Assembly (NCBI RefSeq): GCF_002927045.1
Contig: NZ_PRDW01000002.1
Span: forward strand, 1 to 64,000
Direction: 5' to 3'
Length of the DNA: 64,000 nucleotides
DNA from: Mycetohabitans endofungorum
GTDB lineage: Bacteria > Pseudomonadota > Gammaproteobacteria > Burkholderiales > Burkholderiaceae
The notes beneath the pieces are model-generated. The model did not search any database and was not told where the DNA came from. It was given only the letters and a program-made list of their open reading frames with translations. Position numbers and translations under genes: made by a program. Shown in pieces: positions 45,348 to 53,306 of the stretch (the stretch's first letter is position 1; each line of letters opens with the position of its first letter).

Positions 45348-46052
45348 CTACTTGCCCCCTTCCCACTTAAAGGTGGTACTGGCGGCGAGCGTGGTTTGCA
45401 AGGGATTTTGCTCGTCATACCCGCTTTTGAAGTAGCCGAGCGTATATTCGATGCCATTCTCGATGTTTTGATCTTCAGGGAGGGTGAACACACCGTTCCC
45501 CTTGTTGGTGTGGATTGGCACCGGCGAGAAGCATCGAGGTCTTTTATAGTACAGTTCAGACACCGTAGAACCTTCCCACAGTCCGACCCAATCGTTGTCG
45601 TCCTTCGGATTCATCCCCCTCGGCACGCAGAGCCGGTACGACAACGATGCAGGGCCGATCTGGGTTACCGAAAACGATAGGCTATCCGTGGGGGAGGATA
45701 CCGTGAATCGACCGTCGCCTACACCTTCGATGAGCAGCGTGGCGACAATAGCCCTAACGTTGTCATTTACCGCGTAGGCCATTAAGTACGGCTCTTTACT
45801 TAACGAAAGCCCCGTGAAATTGGTGGAGGCGTTAGGTTCGTTGCGACTGATGGACTGCGATCTGAAAGGCGTGATTTTGACGAGAACGTCCTCTCCCTTT
45901 GTTTGCCAGAGATAGACGGTATTCTTGTTAGTCTTCGGCTGGTTCCCCGGCAGTGTGTCATAGCGAAAGGGGATGATTCTCGGCTTGATGTCCTCCGCTT
46001 CGACAGTGAACTGAGTGATCGAAGTTGCTTGGGAGGAGGGCTCGTCCATCAT
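45348..46052 (-). CDS. Unrecognised Ig-like-domain protein, array member 1
   Basis: 234 residues, one copy of a domain shared by four adjacent minus-strand genes. Landmarks in order: IPFRYDTLPGNQPK near 25, NTVYLWQ near 45, YLMAYAVNDNVRAIVATL near 90, a DDNDWVGLWEGSTVSELYY block near 160 and GIEYTLGYFKSG near 205, ending in TTLAAS. The DWVGLW segment resembles the DWIG-x-(W/F) turn of SKICH-type and other Ig-like domains, but I cannot name a family. No signal peptide, membrane helix or catalytic motif is seen. Expression is opposite to the surrounding eCIS operon. AGAGGG precedes the start. It may be cargo or a particle accessory; both are inference. Confidence 0.7.
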   Translation of the reverse strand: MMDEPSSQATSITQFTVEAEDIKPRIIPFRYDTLPGNQPKTNKNTVYLWQTKGEDVLVKITPFRSQSISRNEPNASTNFTGLSLSKEPYLMAYAVNDNVRAIVATLLIEGVGDGRFTVSSPTDSLSFSVTQIGPASLSYRLCVPRGMNPKDDNDWVGLWEGSTVSELYYKRPRCFSPVPIHTNKGNGVFTLPEDQNIENGIEYTLGYFKSGYDEQNPLQTTLAASTTFKWEGGK

Positions 46053-46166
46053 TTTTCCCTCTTAGTTTGAGAAAAAGGACCGCTTACGTTTGACTGACTT
46101 GGCGCAGCTGAACTCAGGCGCGGGCGTCTGCCAGGCCCCTTCATCCGCCCGGGTGCTGCCCGGCGT

Positions 46167-46937
46167 TTATGGGCCGGTAAAGATGGTAACGGCGGCGAGC
46201 GTGGTTTGCAAGGGATCTTCCTTACCGCCCCCTTCTTGATTGTTCTTCTTATCTTCTTCCTTACCGCTCCCTTCTTTATCGACTTTCTTATCTTCCTTAT
46301 ACCCGCTCTTGAAGTAACCGAGGATGTATTCGATGCCGCTCATGAGGTTTTGGCCTTCAGGCAGGGTCAGTCCACCGTATCCGCTGTTGATGTCGCTTAA
46401 CACCGGTGAGGAGAATAGGGGTTTTTTGTAGTAAAGTTCCGATATTGTAGAGCCCTCCCACAGTCCGACCCAATCGCCATCGTCCTTCGGACTCATTCCT
46501 CTCGGCACGCAAAATTGGTAACACAATGATGTCGAGCCGATCTGGGTCACCGAGAACGCCAGCTTATCTTCTGGGAGGGATACGTCAAATCGGCCGTCAC
46601 CCACACCCTTGATGAGTAGCGTGGTCACCACGGCGTTCACGTTATTCGCTACCGCGTAGGCCAACAAATACGACTCTTTAGCCAGCGAAAGCTCGTCGAA
46701 GTTGGTAAGGTTATCGGCCCGATTAGAATCGATGAGCATCGATTTTAGCTGTGGGTCTTCATGGAAGGGGACCTCTTCCCCATTCGTTTGCCAAAGGTAG
46801 ACGATATTCTTGTTTGCCTTCGGCTGATTTCCAGGCAGCGTGTCATAGCGAAAGGGTATGATTGTTGACTTGATGTCTTCCGGCTCGACAGTGATTGAAG
46901 TGAGCTGAGAATGAAACCTACCTGGGCTTATTATCAT
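46167..46937 (-). CDS. Unrecognised Ig-like-domain protein, array member 2
   Basis: 256 residues with the same domain plan as member 1 (IPFRYDTLPGNQPKANKN; DDGDWVGLWEGSTISELYYK; GIEYILGYFKSG). It differs by a charged Lys/Glu/Asp/Gly-rich insertion of about 27 residues near the C-terminus (from KEDKKVDKEGSGKEEDKKNN), inside the last beta-strand pair. The closeness to member 1 suggests recent duplication. A strong ribosome-binding site (AGGAGGCAAT) precedes the start, unlike the weaker sites of the other members, so this may be the best translated copy. No secretion signal. Confidence 0.7.
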   Translation of the reverse strand: MIISPGRFHSQLTSITVEPEDIKSTIIPFRYDTLPGNQPKANKNIVYLWQTNGEEVPFHEDPQLKSMLIDSNRADNLTNFDELSLAKESYLLAYAVANNVNAVVTTLLIKGVGDGRFDVSLPEDKLAFSVTQIGSTSLCYQFCVPRGMSPKDDGDWVGLWEGSTISELYYKKPLFSSPVLSDINSGYGGLTLPEGQNLMSGIEYILGYFKSGYKEDKKVDKEGSGKEEDKKNNQEGGGKEDPLQTTLAAVTIFTGP

Positions 46938-46979
46938 ATTGCCTCCTAGTTTAAGGTCTACCCGGATGCTGCTTAGTGC

Positions 46980-48392
46980 TTAGGGGCCCTTGAATTGGAC
47001 AATGGCGGCGAGCGTAGTCCGCAAAGATTCTTCCGGGTTATCCGGATTGGATCCGCTTTTGAAGTAGCCGAGCATGTAGCTGTCGCCACTCACGAATTGC
47101 TGGCCGACAGAAAGAGTCAACCTATCGGTCCCGTGGCTGTCGTCGATTGTTATCGGCTTTAAGCCAATAGGCTTTTCCGCAGGGTTATAAAGTTTTGACA
47201 CCGTAGTACCCTTCCACACTCCGATCCAATCCCCGTTGGCCTTCGCTCTCATCCCCGCCGGCATACGGAAACTGTACGACACCCTTGCCGTATCGATAGA
47301 GGTCACCTTCAATGAGAGCGCCTCGTCACTGGGTGCCGGGATGATCTTGTAGCACTTGCTGTCCTCCTGGTACTCTAGACGCTGCGTGGTCACAACAGCA
47401 TTCACTGTTGGGCTCACCGCGTAGGCGATCAAGTAATTCGCCTGATCCAACCCAACGCTAAAGTTCTGGAAACCTTTGACTGAGTCGGAGGTGATTGAAT
47501 GCTTTTGTGAGTCCGCATCCGTTGAGGGAACTGTCCAACCCTCTTTTTGCCAGAGGTAGACGGTATTTTTATATGTTTTCGGCTGATTTCCGTCTAGCGT
47601 TTCATAGTGAAAGTCAATTTTAGTCGAGTCGATGTTGATGAGATCGACGCCGAACTGGGTGAGGGTAGGCTTCGGAGGCCCCTTGAAGAGGACAACGGCG
47701 GCGAGCGTGGTCCGCGAGGGTTTTTGCGTATCGTACCCGCTCTTGAAGTAGCCGAGCATATAGTCGTCGTCGATCTCGAATTGCCGGGCGTGAGGAAGGG
47801 TTAATTCACCTGTCCCGTTGCTGTCGTCGATTAATATCGGCAAGAAGTAAAGGGGCTCCTGCGTATCGTCGTAGAGGTTCGATACCGTGGAACCCTTCCA
47901 CACTCCGATCCAATCCCCGTCGTCTTCCGCGCTTGTCCCGCGCGGCATGCGGAAGCTGTACGACACCGTTGTTGGATTGACACTGGTCACCTTGAACGAG
48001 AGTTCCTCCGCCTCGGGTGGCGTGATGACCTTGTATTTACCGTCGCCCAGAGGCTCTAGACGCTGGGTGGTCACAACCGCATTTTTTTCTTTGCCCACCG
48101 CATAGGCTATCAAGTAATTTCGCTTAGATAACCCTTCAATAGGGGTAAGGTCCTGGAAGTCGCTGGATGAATCGATGTCGATTGGATGTTTCCCTTTTAG
48201 GTCCACATCCGATGAGGGAATATCCCAATAGTCTGTCTGCCACAGAAAAACGGTATTTTGGTATGTATGTGGCTTATTCCCATCTATCGTGTCATAATGA
48301 AAAGGGATGGAATTAGGCTGAACTCTTTCCCCATCGATTTCGAACCTGGTGAGAACAGCTGGATCATCAGGAAGCTGGGCTAACGTCATCAT
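46980..48392 (-). CDS. Unrecognised Ig-like-domain protein, two-domain array member 3
   Basis: 470 residues made of two tandem copies of the array domain joined without a linker: FKGPPKPTLTQFGVDL marks the junction near residue 240. Each copy keeps the signature blocks: SIPFHYDTIDGNKPHTYQN and KIDFHYETLDGNQPKTYKN near the start, GDWIGVWKGSTVSNLY and GDWIGVWKGTTVSKLY late, and YMLGYFKSG with TTLAA at the end. Both copies are full-length, so it was probably formed by in-frame fusion of two neighbours. It starts MMTLAQLPDDPAVLTRF. No signal peptide or enzymatic motif is seen. Confidence 0.72.
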   Translation of the reverse strand: MMTLAQLPDDPAVLTRFEIDGERVQPNSIPFHYDTIDGNKPHTYQNTVFLWQTDYWDIPSSDVDLKGKHPIDIDSSSDFQDLTPIEGLSKRNYLIAYAVGKEKNAVVTTQRLEPLGDGKYKVITPPEAEELSFKVTSVNPTTVSYSFRMPRGTSAEDDGDWIGVWKGSTVSNLYDDTQEPLYFLPILIDDSNGTGELTLPHARQFEIDDDYMLGYFKSGYDTQKPSRTTLAAVVLFKGPPKPTLTQFGVDLINIDSTKIDFHYETLDGNQPKTYKNTVYLWQKEGWTVPSTDADSQKHSITSDSVKGFQNFSVGLDQANYLIAYAVSPTVNAVVTTQRLEYQEDSKCYKIIPAPSDEALSLKVTSIDTARVSYSFRMPAGMRAKANGDWIGVWKGTTVSKLYNPAEKPIGLKPITIDDSHGTDRLTLSVGQQFVSGDSYMLGYFKSGSNPDNPEESLRTTLAAIVQFKGP

Positions 48393-48502
48393 TTTTCTAC
48401 TCTTCGTGTTTTTGATTTAAAGAAAGTGATTCACTCCTTACTGGAACTATGGAACCATCTCAACCTTCTACCTTTCCTCATCTTAGGGGCAAGGGAGAGG
48501 GT

Positions 48503-48528
48503 GCCCGGGTAGCCTCAGCTACCCGGGC
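48503..48528. terminator. Perfect 11-bp stem-loop after array member 4
   Basis: GCCCGGGTAGC (48503-48513) and GCTACCCGGGC (48518-48528) form a perfect stem with a CTCA loop. It lies 13 bp past the stop of the 48541-49275 gene on its own strand and before the start of the next array gene. The stem is strong but there is no T-tract. Confidence 0.65.
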
Positions 48529-48540
48529 GCGGCTCAGTGC

Positions 48541-49275
48541 TTAGGGGCCCTTGAATGTAATAACGGCGGCGAGCGTGGTCCGCTTGAGCGCATTTGAGTT
48601 CCCACTTTGGGCTCCGCTCTTGAAGTAGCCGAGCATATAAGTGGCACCACTCTCAAATGATTGACCGCCAGGAAGAGTAAGCCTATCGTTCCCGTAGCTC
48701 TGGTCCATTGTTAGCAGCTTCGTGCCAATGGGGCTTTTGGTAGTGTCGTAGAGGTTCGCTATCGTGCTACCCTTCCACACGCCGACCCAATCCCCGTTTC
48801 CTTGCGCGCTTGTTCCATTCGGTGCGCGAAAGCTGTACGATACCGATCTCGTAGTGGGATCGTCATTCAGTTGAAATGAGAGCGCCCCATCACTCTCCTG
48901 CGGCTCGATGACTTTGTATTTACCGCTTCCCTGAGCTTCTATGCGCAGTGTGGCCACGATAGCATCGCGTGTGTTATCCACTGCGTAGCCTATCAAGTAA
49001 TTCCTATTAGCCAACGGAGTATAAGGAGAAAGATCGCCGAAGCTGCTGGGTGAGTCGTTGGTGATTTGAACTTTCCCCTTAATGTCTTGTTCCGATTGGG
49101 GAACAATCCAAGAGTCTACCTCCCACAGGAAGACGGTATTGTGGTTTTCCTTTGGCTTATTCCCAGTTATCGTATTATAACCAAAGGAGATATTATCCGT
49201 CAAAACGTCTTCATCCCTCATAGCGAAATGGGTGAGAACAGTTGGATCAGCAAGAAGTCGAGCTAAAAACATCAT
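48541..49275 (-). CDS. Unrecognised Ig-like-domain protein, array member 4
   Basis: 244 residues from the ATG at 49275, chosen because GGAGAAA lies just before it and the resulting MMFLARLLADPTVLTHF matches the start of member 3; the frame is open to 49332. The domain landmarks are present: ISFGYNTITGNKPKENHN, YLIGYAVDNTRDAIVATL, GNGDWVGVWKGSTIANLY, TYMLGYFKSG and TTLAAVITFKGP. It is transcribed first in the minus-strand array, with its own stem-loop behind it. Function unknown. Confidence 0.7.
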   Translation of the reverse strand: MMFLARLLADPTVLTHFAMRDEDVLTDNISFGYNTITGNKPKENHNTVFLWEVDSWIVPQSEQDIKGKVQITNDSPSSFGDLSPYTPLANRNYLIGYAVDNTRDAIVATLRIEAQGSGKYKVIEPQESDGALSFQLNDDPTTRSVSYSFRAPNGTSAQGNGDWVGVWKGSTIANLYDTTKSPIGTKLLTMDQSYGNDRLTLPGGQSFESGATYMLGYFKSGAQSGNSNALKRTTLAAVITFKGP

Positions 49276-49319
49276 TTTCTCCATTTTTCGGTTTTTACTA
49301 AAAGGCAGTTGGATACTTC

Positions 49320-49562
49320 TTATTGGGACCACGATGCTTTCTCAACTTTCTGCCTCTTTCCATCCATTGAGAATGGCACCGCTAAAAGCCCGCATACGTT
49401 TGACTTGCTCGATGCAGCTGAACTCGTCATCGATGAGGTGATTGTCCCGTCAGCTTGAGTCCCCTGACCAACCAGCAGCGAACTCACACTTACTTTAGTC
49501 CATGTTTGAAAATAGTCAATGACTAAATCTCCTAAGATTTTGTGGAGTTTAGTACTGTTCAT
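49320..49562 (-). CDS. Possible small protein upstream of the array
   Basis: 80 residues (from MNSTKLHKILGDLVIDYFQ, with a Ser/Thr-rich middle). No recognised family. The ribosome-binding site is poor. A similar stretch (TACGTTTGACT, then GCAGCTGAACTC) recurs upstream of array member 1 at about 46088-46117, where the frame is not kept. It may be a real small gene or duplicated non-coding DNA. The remaining DNA up to the ATPase gene (49563-49785) shows no convincing gene. Confidence 0.25.
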   Translation of the reverse strand: MNSTKLHKILGDLVIDYFQTWTKVSVSSLLVGQGTQADGTITSSMTSSAASSKSNVCGLLAVPFSMDGKRQKVEKASWSQ

Positions 49563-49785
49563 TATCTGTTCTTTTTTCGTGCCACTGATACATTTATTGT
49601 TGCAATGTTGGGTCATTTGGTGAAGTCCACGTCTTTTGCGATGAAATCTGATTCTTTGTGGCAAGGTTGTGAGGCCAAAATAGGTGTTGTGAGATCTGTA
49701 AGGAACGTGCATATTGACGCGTGAGACCTGCAAATTTCGACGAAAGTTGAATTGATCCAAAGATGCCGGCACCAATCAGCGTGAT

Positions 49786-51981
49786 GTGGCTTCAATGAAA
49801 ACTCTCTCGACTGACTTGTTAGACGCCCTTGCATCGGGCGCTGGGCAACCCGATACGGTTGATTTGTCCAATGCGCCGCCTGCGGATGCATGCGTGGCAC
49901 ATGCGTTCGAGGCGCTGGGGCCATGGCTCGAATACGTCGACCAGGCGCTGCAGCACCTGCTAGTGTGGCAGCACCAACGCGAAGACGACCGCTTTAACAT
50001 AGCGGAGTTGCTGCACACAGAGGAGGCGCTTGAAGCCACACGCACGCAACCGCGCGGCATGCCGCATTGGAGTACAGCGAGCGGCGACGTTCCCCCGTGG
50101 ACAACGCTGTGCGCACCCGTGCCGCGCGGCCGGCTCGCCAACGTTATCGACCGATTCGGGCTGACGCATTTTGAAACCCAGGTGCTGGTGCTGTGCTTAT
50201 TGCCGCTCATCGAGCCACGCTACCGCGCACTGATTGCTTATTTGCAAGGTGATGAAGGCGCGAGTTGGCCTGGCGTGGAGCTGGCGTTGACGCTATTTAG
50301 CGCCACGCCGGTGGAGCGTATCGCACACCGCCACCAACTGTACTCGAGCGCGGGCAGCCTGTTGCCCAATGAGCTTGTGCATACGGCCGAGCGCAATGGT
50401 CGTGCATGCGCGCGCGACGATGCAGCCTACCTGCGCGTGAACGAGACCGTGTTTCGCTATCTCAGTGGGGCGGACGCGATGTCGCTACCCATGGCACTGA
50501 CGGAGCTCGCGCAATGGCGCCCGACCTCACACGCCGAAGAGGCGCTGCGTCACGGCGCGTGGGCCGCGTGCGCGGAGCAGATTGCGACGTTCTGTTTCGG
50601 GACCGGATCACGCGCCATGCCCACCCCATTATTACTACTGCAAGGGGGCGATGGCAGCCAGGCGCTTATCGCGCAGCTAGCCAGCGAGGCAGGCCGCCCA
50701 GCTCTGATCGTCAATCTGCGGGCGTTGCCAGACGATGCGACGGATGCCTGGCCGCTGCTACTGGCGGCGCTGCGTGAGGCGCGCTTGCACGGCGGCATAC
50801 TGGTATTACAGCACATCGCCGAAGGCGTATCTCGGCACGGGCCGCTACTCGAGGCGCTGGAGCCACGACTGGCGCGGCATGGTCAACCCATCGTGTGCTT
50901 ATTGCCTACGCAGGAAACAGCAGAGGCGTTCGCAAGCCTGCCGAAGTTGCGCCTGACGATGCCGCCGCGCATGCACGAGGATAACGTGCGGTTGCTGCAA
51001 GCTGGCTTGGGAACTAGCAGTGATGGGTGGGATCTGGCGGGCTTGCTTAAGCGCACACGGGTCAATCCGGACACCCTGACTTCAACGTTGCAGGAGGCAC
51101 AAGGCTATCGGGCACTGCGTGGGGCGCAAGCGCCGCTCGCGGAAGCTGACCTGTGCCAAGCGCTGCGCGTGCGGGGCCAGCAACACTTTGGGCAACTCGC
51201 ACGGCGCATGCAGCCGCAGCGCACCCTCGACGACCTGATCGTGAACGAGAACCTACGTGAGCAGCTGCACGAGATTCTCGTGGCCATCCGGCAGCGCGAT
51301 GCGGTGCTGACGCGCGGGTTTGCCCGCAAAGTAGGCTATGGCACTGGCATCAGCGCATTGTTTTATGGCGAATCGGGCACGGGCAAGTCGATGGCCGCAG
51401 AGGTACTCGCCGGGGAGTTAGGGCTGGATCTGATCCGAGTGGACCTGTCGACAGTGGTTAACAAGTATGTCGGCGAGACAGAAAAGAATCTGTCGCAGAT
51501 CTTCGATCTAGCGGTGGCGGACACGGGCGTATTATTGTTCGACGAGGCGGATGCACTGTTTGGCAAGCGCAGTGAGGTGAAGGACGCGCAAGACCGGCAC
51601 GCGAACATTGAAGTGTCGTACTTGTTGCAACGGCTGGAACAGTACCCTGGGCTGGTGGTGCTGACGACGAACAACCGTGCGCACTTGGATGATGCGTTTA
51701 CACGTCGCTTAACGTTTATTACGCGTTTCGAGACACCCAATGCCGTATTGCGTGAACGCATGTGGCGGGCGATCTGGCCGGAGCAGGTGGCGGTGGATCA
51801 GGAAGTGGATTTTGCGCGGCTCTCGGCGGCCACGGAGTTAACGGGAGCAGGAATCCGGAACGTGGCGTTGCTGGCGAGCTGGCTTGCTGCCGAGCAGGAT
51901 CGAGCAGTCAATTGGGTCGATATCGCTCGCGCGGTGCGCCGCGAGCTGAGCAAGACGGGGCGGATCATGCCGCAGCTTTAA
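49786..51981 (+). CDS. eCIS AAA+ ATPase (Afp15/Pvc15-like)
   Basis: 731 residues from a GTG at 49786; an ATG three codons later is equally possible and neither has a strong site. The N-terminal 480 residues are the helical and degenerate-ATPase region of eCIS ATPases. The C-terminal AAA+ domain has Walker A GESGTGKS (528-535), Walker B LLFDEADAL (Asp586, Glu587), sensor TTNNR and the FTRRLTF arginine-finger region. Afp15/Pvc15-type ATPases are needed for particle assembly and cargo loading. The gene lies after the minus-strand array and before the terminator gene, the standard afp15-afp16 order. GC content is higher than in the array. Confidence 0.93.
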   Translation: MASMKTLSTDLLDALASGAGQPDTVDLSNAPPADACVAHAFEALGPWLEYVDQALQHLLVWQHQREDDRFNIAELLHTEEALEATRTQPRGMPHWSTASGDVPPWTTLCAPVPRGRLANVIDRFGLTHFETQVLVLCLLPLIEPRYRALIAYLQGDEGASWPGVELALTLFSATPVERIAHRHQLYSSAGSLLPNELVHTAERNGRACARDDAAYLRVNETVFRYLSGADAMSLPMALTELAQWRPTSHAEEALRHGAWAACAEQIATFCFGTGSRAMPTPLLLLQGGDGSQALIAQLASEAGRPALIVNLRALPDDATDAWPLLLAALREARLHGGILVLQHIAEGVSRHGPLLEALEPRLARHGQPIVCLLPTQETAEAFASLPKLRLTMPPRMHEDNVRLLQAGLGTSSDGWDLAGLLKRTRVNPDTLTSTLQEAQGYRALRGAQAPLAEADLCQALRVRGQQHFGQLARRMQPQRTLDDLIVNENLREQLHEILVAIRQRDAVLTRGFARKVGYGTGISALFYGESGTGKSMAAEVLAGELGLDLIRVDLSTVVNKYVGETEKNLSQIFDLAVADTGVLLFDEADALFGKRSEVKDAQDRHANIEVSYLLQRLEQYPGLVVLTTNNRAHLDDAFTRRLTFITRFETPNAVLRERMWRAIWPEQVAVDQEVDFARLSAATELTGAGIRNVALLASWLAAEQDRAVNWVDIARAVRRELSKTGRIMPQL

Positions 51982-51998
51982 GTTAAAGGTCTCCGCCA

Positions 51999-52973
51999 AT
52001 GCAAGGTGGGGTCGATGAAGAACGTCAATTTTTAATGACGGATGCGATCATGGCAGACCAAATCATGGGTACGGGCGAGGAGTCAGAAAGTATGCAGCCG
52101 ATCATCACTTTGAATAAAGCGATTGCACTTTCATTGGAAAAATACTTGTTGCGGATTAGCGATGAGTCGATCGATATTCGTTTTGATATTCCGGACAAAA
52201 CATTGCTACCGGATATGCCAACCGTTTGTGTGTTCCTCTATGACATTCAAGAAGACCTTGAGCTACGCCACGGGCAACCACGCCAGTATTGCGCAAAGAC
52301 AGGAACATTTGATGCTAGACAAGTCAACGTGCGTTGTTGTTACCTTGTGACGTATTGGGAGCAACCGAAGAAAGAGGGGATGAAGCCAGACGGTCAACCG
52401 ATGGTAGTAATGAATGCGGTGCTCGATGCATTACTCAGTGCTGAACTGGATACGCTTCTTCGAGAGGCAGGTCTGCCGTCATTTGCGCGGGTGATCGCAC
52501 CATTGGAGCATTTATCGAGTTTGGGGAATTTTTGGCAATCGTTGGGTGATCGGCCACGCCTGTGTCTGAATTTTCAAGTGACGATACCAGTTAAAATAGT
52601 TCCTGACCAGCCTGTAAAAGCGCCACCCGTGCTTAGTATGGAACTTGAATCGTCAAAGTGGGAACAGTATGATAAATCGTCACCTTTCAAGCGCGTGCTG
52701 GTTAAACAAGTTCTGCAGAAGTCGGATGTCAACAGAATACCTGAGGTACGAGCACAGCTCGCACGTTTAGCAATAACATGCGAGTACAAAGAGCCCAATC
52801 AGCCTGCGGTTCACATAAGCGGCCTACTTGATCAAGCGACAAATAATGCAGTAGAAAAAGTGATTGACGAGTATAACAACCGTTGGAATGAGATAGATGA
52901 GGACCTGCCTAATTCCCTATTGGTGAGCACTGATTTGACTGTAGTGAACGCTTCCATTCACGGTGCCGATTGA
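51999..52973 (+). CDS. eCIS DUF4255 tail-terminator protein (Afp16/Pvc16-like)
   Basis: 324 residues from the ATG at 51999. The family-like part begins at an internal ATG (52092, MQPIITLNKAIALSLEKYL), so the true start may be there. DUF4255 marks are PTVCVFLYDIQEDLELRHG, VRCCYLVTYWEQP and the L-x-ALLSAELDTLL region. Afp16/Pvc16 caps the tube and sheath at the distal end and fixes length together with the tape measure. It is the last structural gene, 17 bp after the ATPase stop. The C-terminal third (KWEQYDKSSPFKRVLVKQVL onward) is an extension beyond the basic fold. Confidence 0.88.
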   Translation: MQGGVDEERQFLMTDAIMADQIMGTGEESESMQPIITLNKAIALSLEKYLLRISDESIDIRFDIPDKTLLPDMPTVCVFLYDIQEDLELRHGQPRQYCAKTGTFDARQVNVRCCYLVTYWEQPKKEGMKPDGQPMVVMNAVLDALLSAELDTLLREAGLPSFARVIAPLEHLSSLGNFWQSLGDRPRLCLNFQVTIPVKIVPDQPVKAPPVLSMELESSKWEQYDKSSPFKRVLVKQVLQKSDVNRIPEVRAQLARLAITCEYKEPNQPAVHISGLLDQATNNAVEKVIDEYNNRWNEIDEDLPNSLLVSTDLTVVNASIHGAD

Positions 52974-53306
52974 CGAATGAAGACTGGCTTGGGCGTCCGC
53001 AGTGTCATGAATTTTAAGTATGTGAAAATACTGATGGCAAGTTGAGGATTGTCTTGACTGTGACAGCAGTATAGATGCCGTAATTGTATGCCAATCTGAG
53101 CTAGCATTCCCGCATAGATGGTTTTGAATTTGATGTGTTAAAGACGTAGGCCTAATATTGATCTGTTGCCTATGAAGTGATGTGATGCCGTTAAGCCTGA
53201 CGCGCTGGCGCAAGCGGGCCAACGTCATCAAGAGTTCGGTTCCGAAACGGGTGATCGTTGACACATTAAAAGTCATGAAAAAACACATCTATTAATGAGG
53301 TGCATA
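52974..53306. other. Intergenic region before the phospholipase gene, no gene seen
   Basis: 333 bp. A minus-strand open frame here is a shadow with no family features. The 3' end provides GAGGTGCATA as ribosome-binding site for the phospholipase, and may hold its own promoter. Confidence 0.45.

Noticed and set aside
20111-52973. Interpretation as a prophage, R-type pyocin or T6SS
   Set aside because: No capsid, portal, terminase, lysis or T6SS membrane-complex genes; three sheath genes, DUF5908, DUF4255 and the AAA+ ATPase are eCIS hallmarks.
52917-53288. Minus-strand 123-codon frame between the DUF4255 and phospholipase genes
   Set aside because: No recognisable domain or start site; it overlaps the end of the DUF4255 gene.
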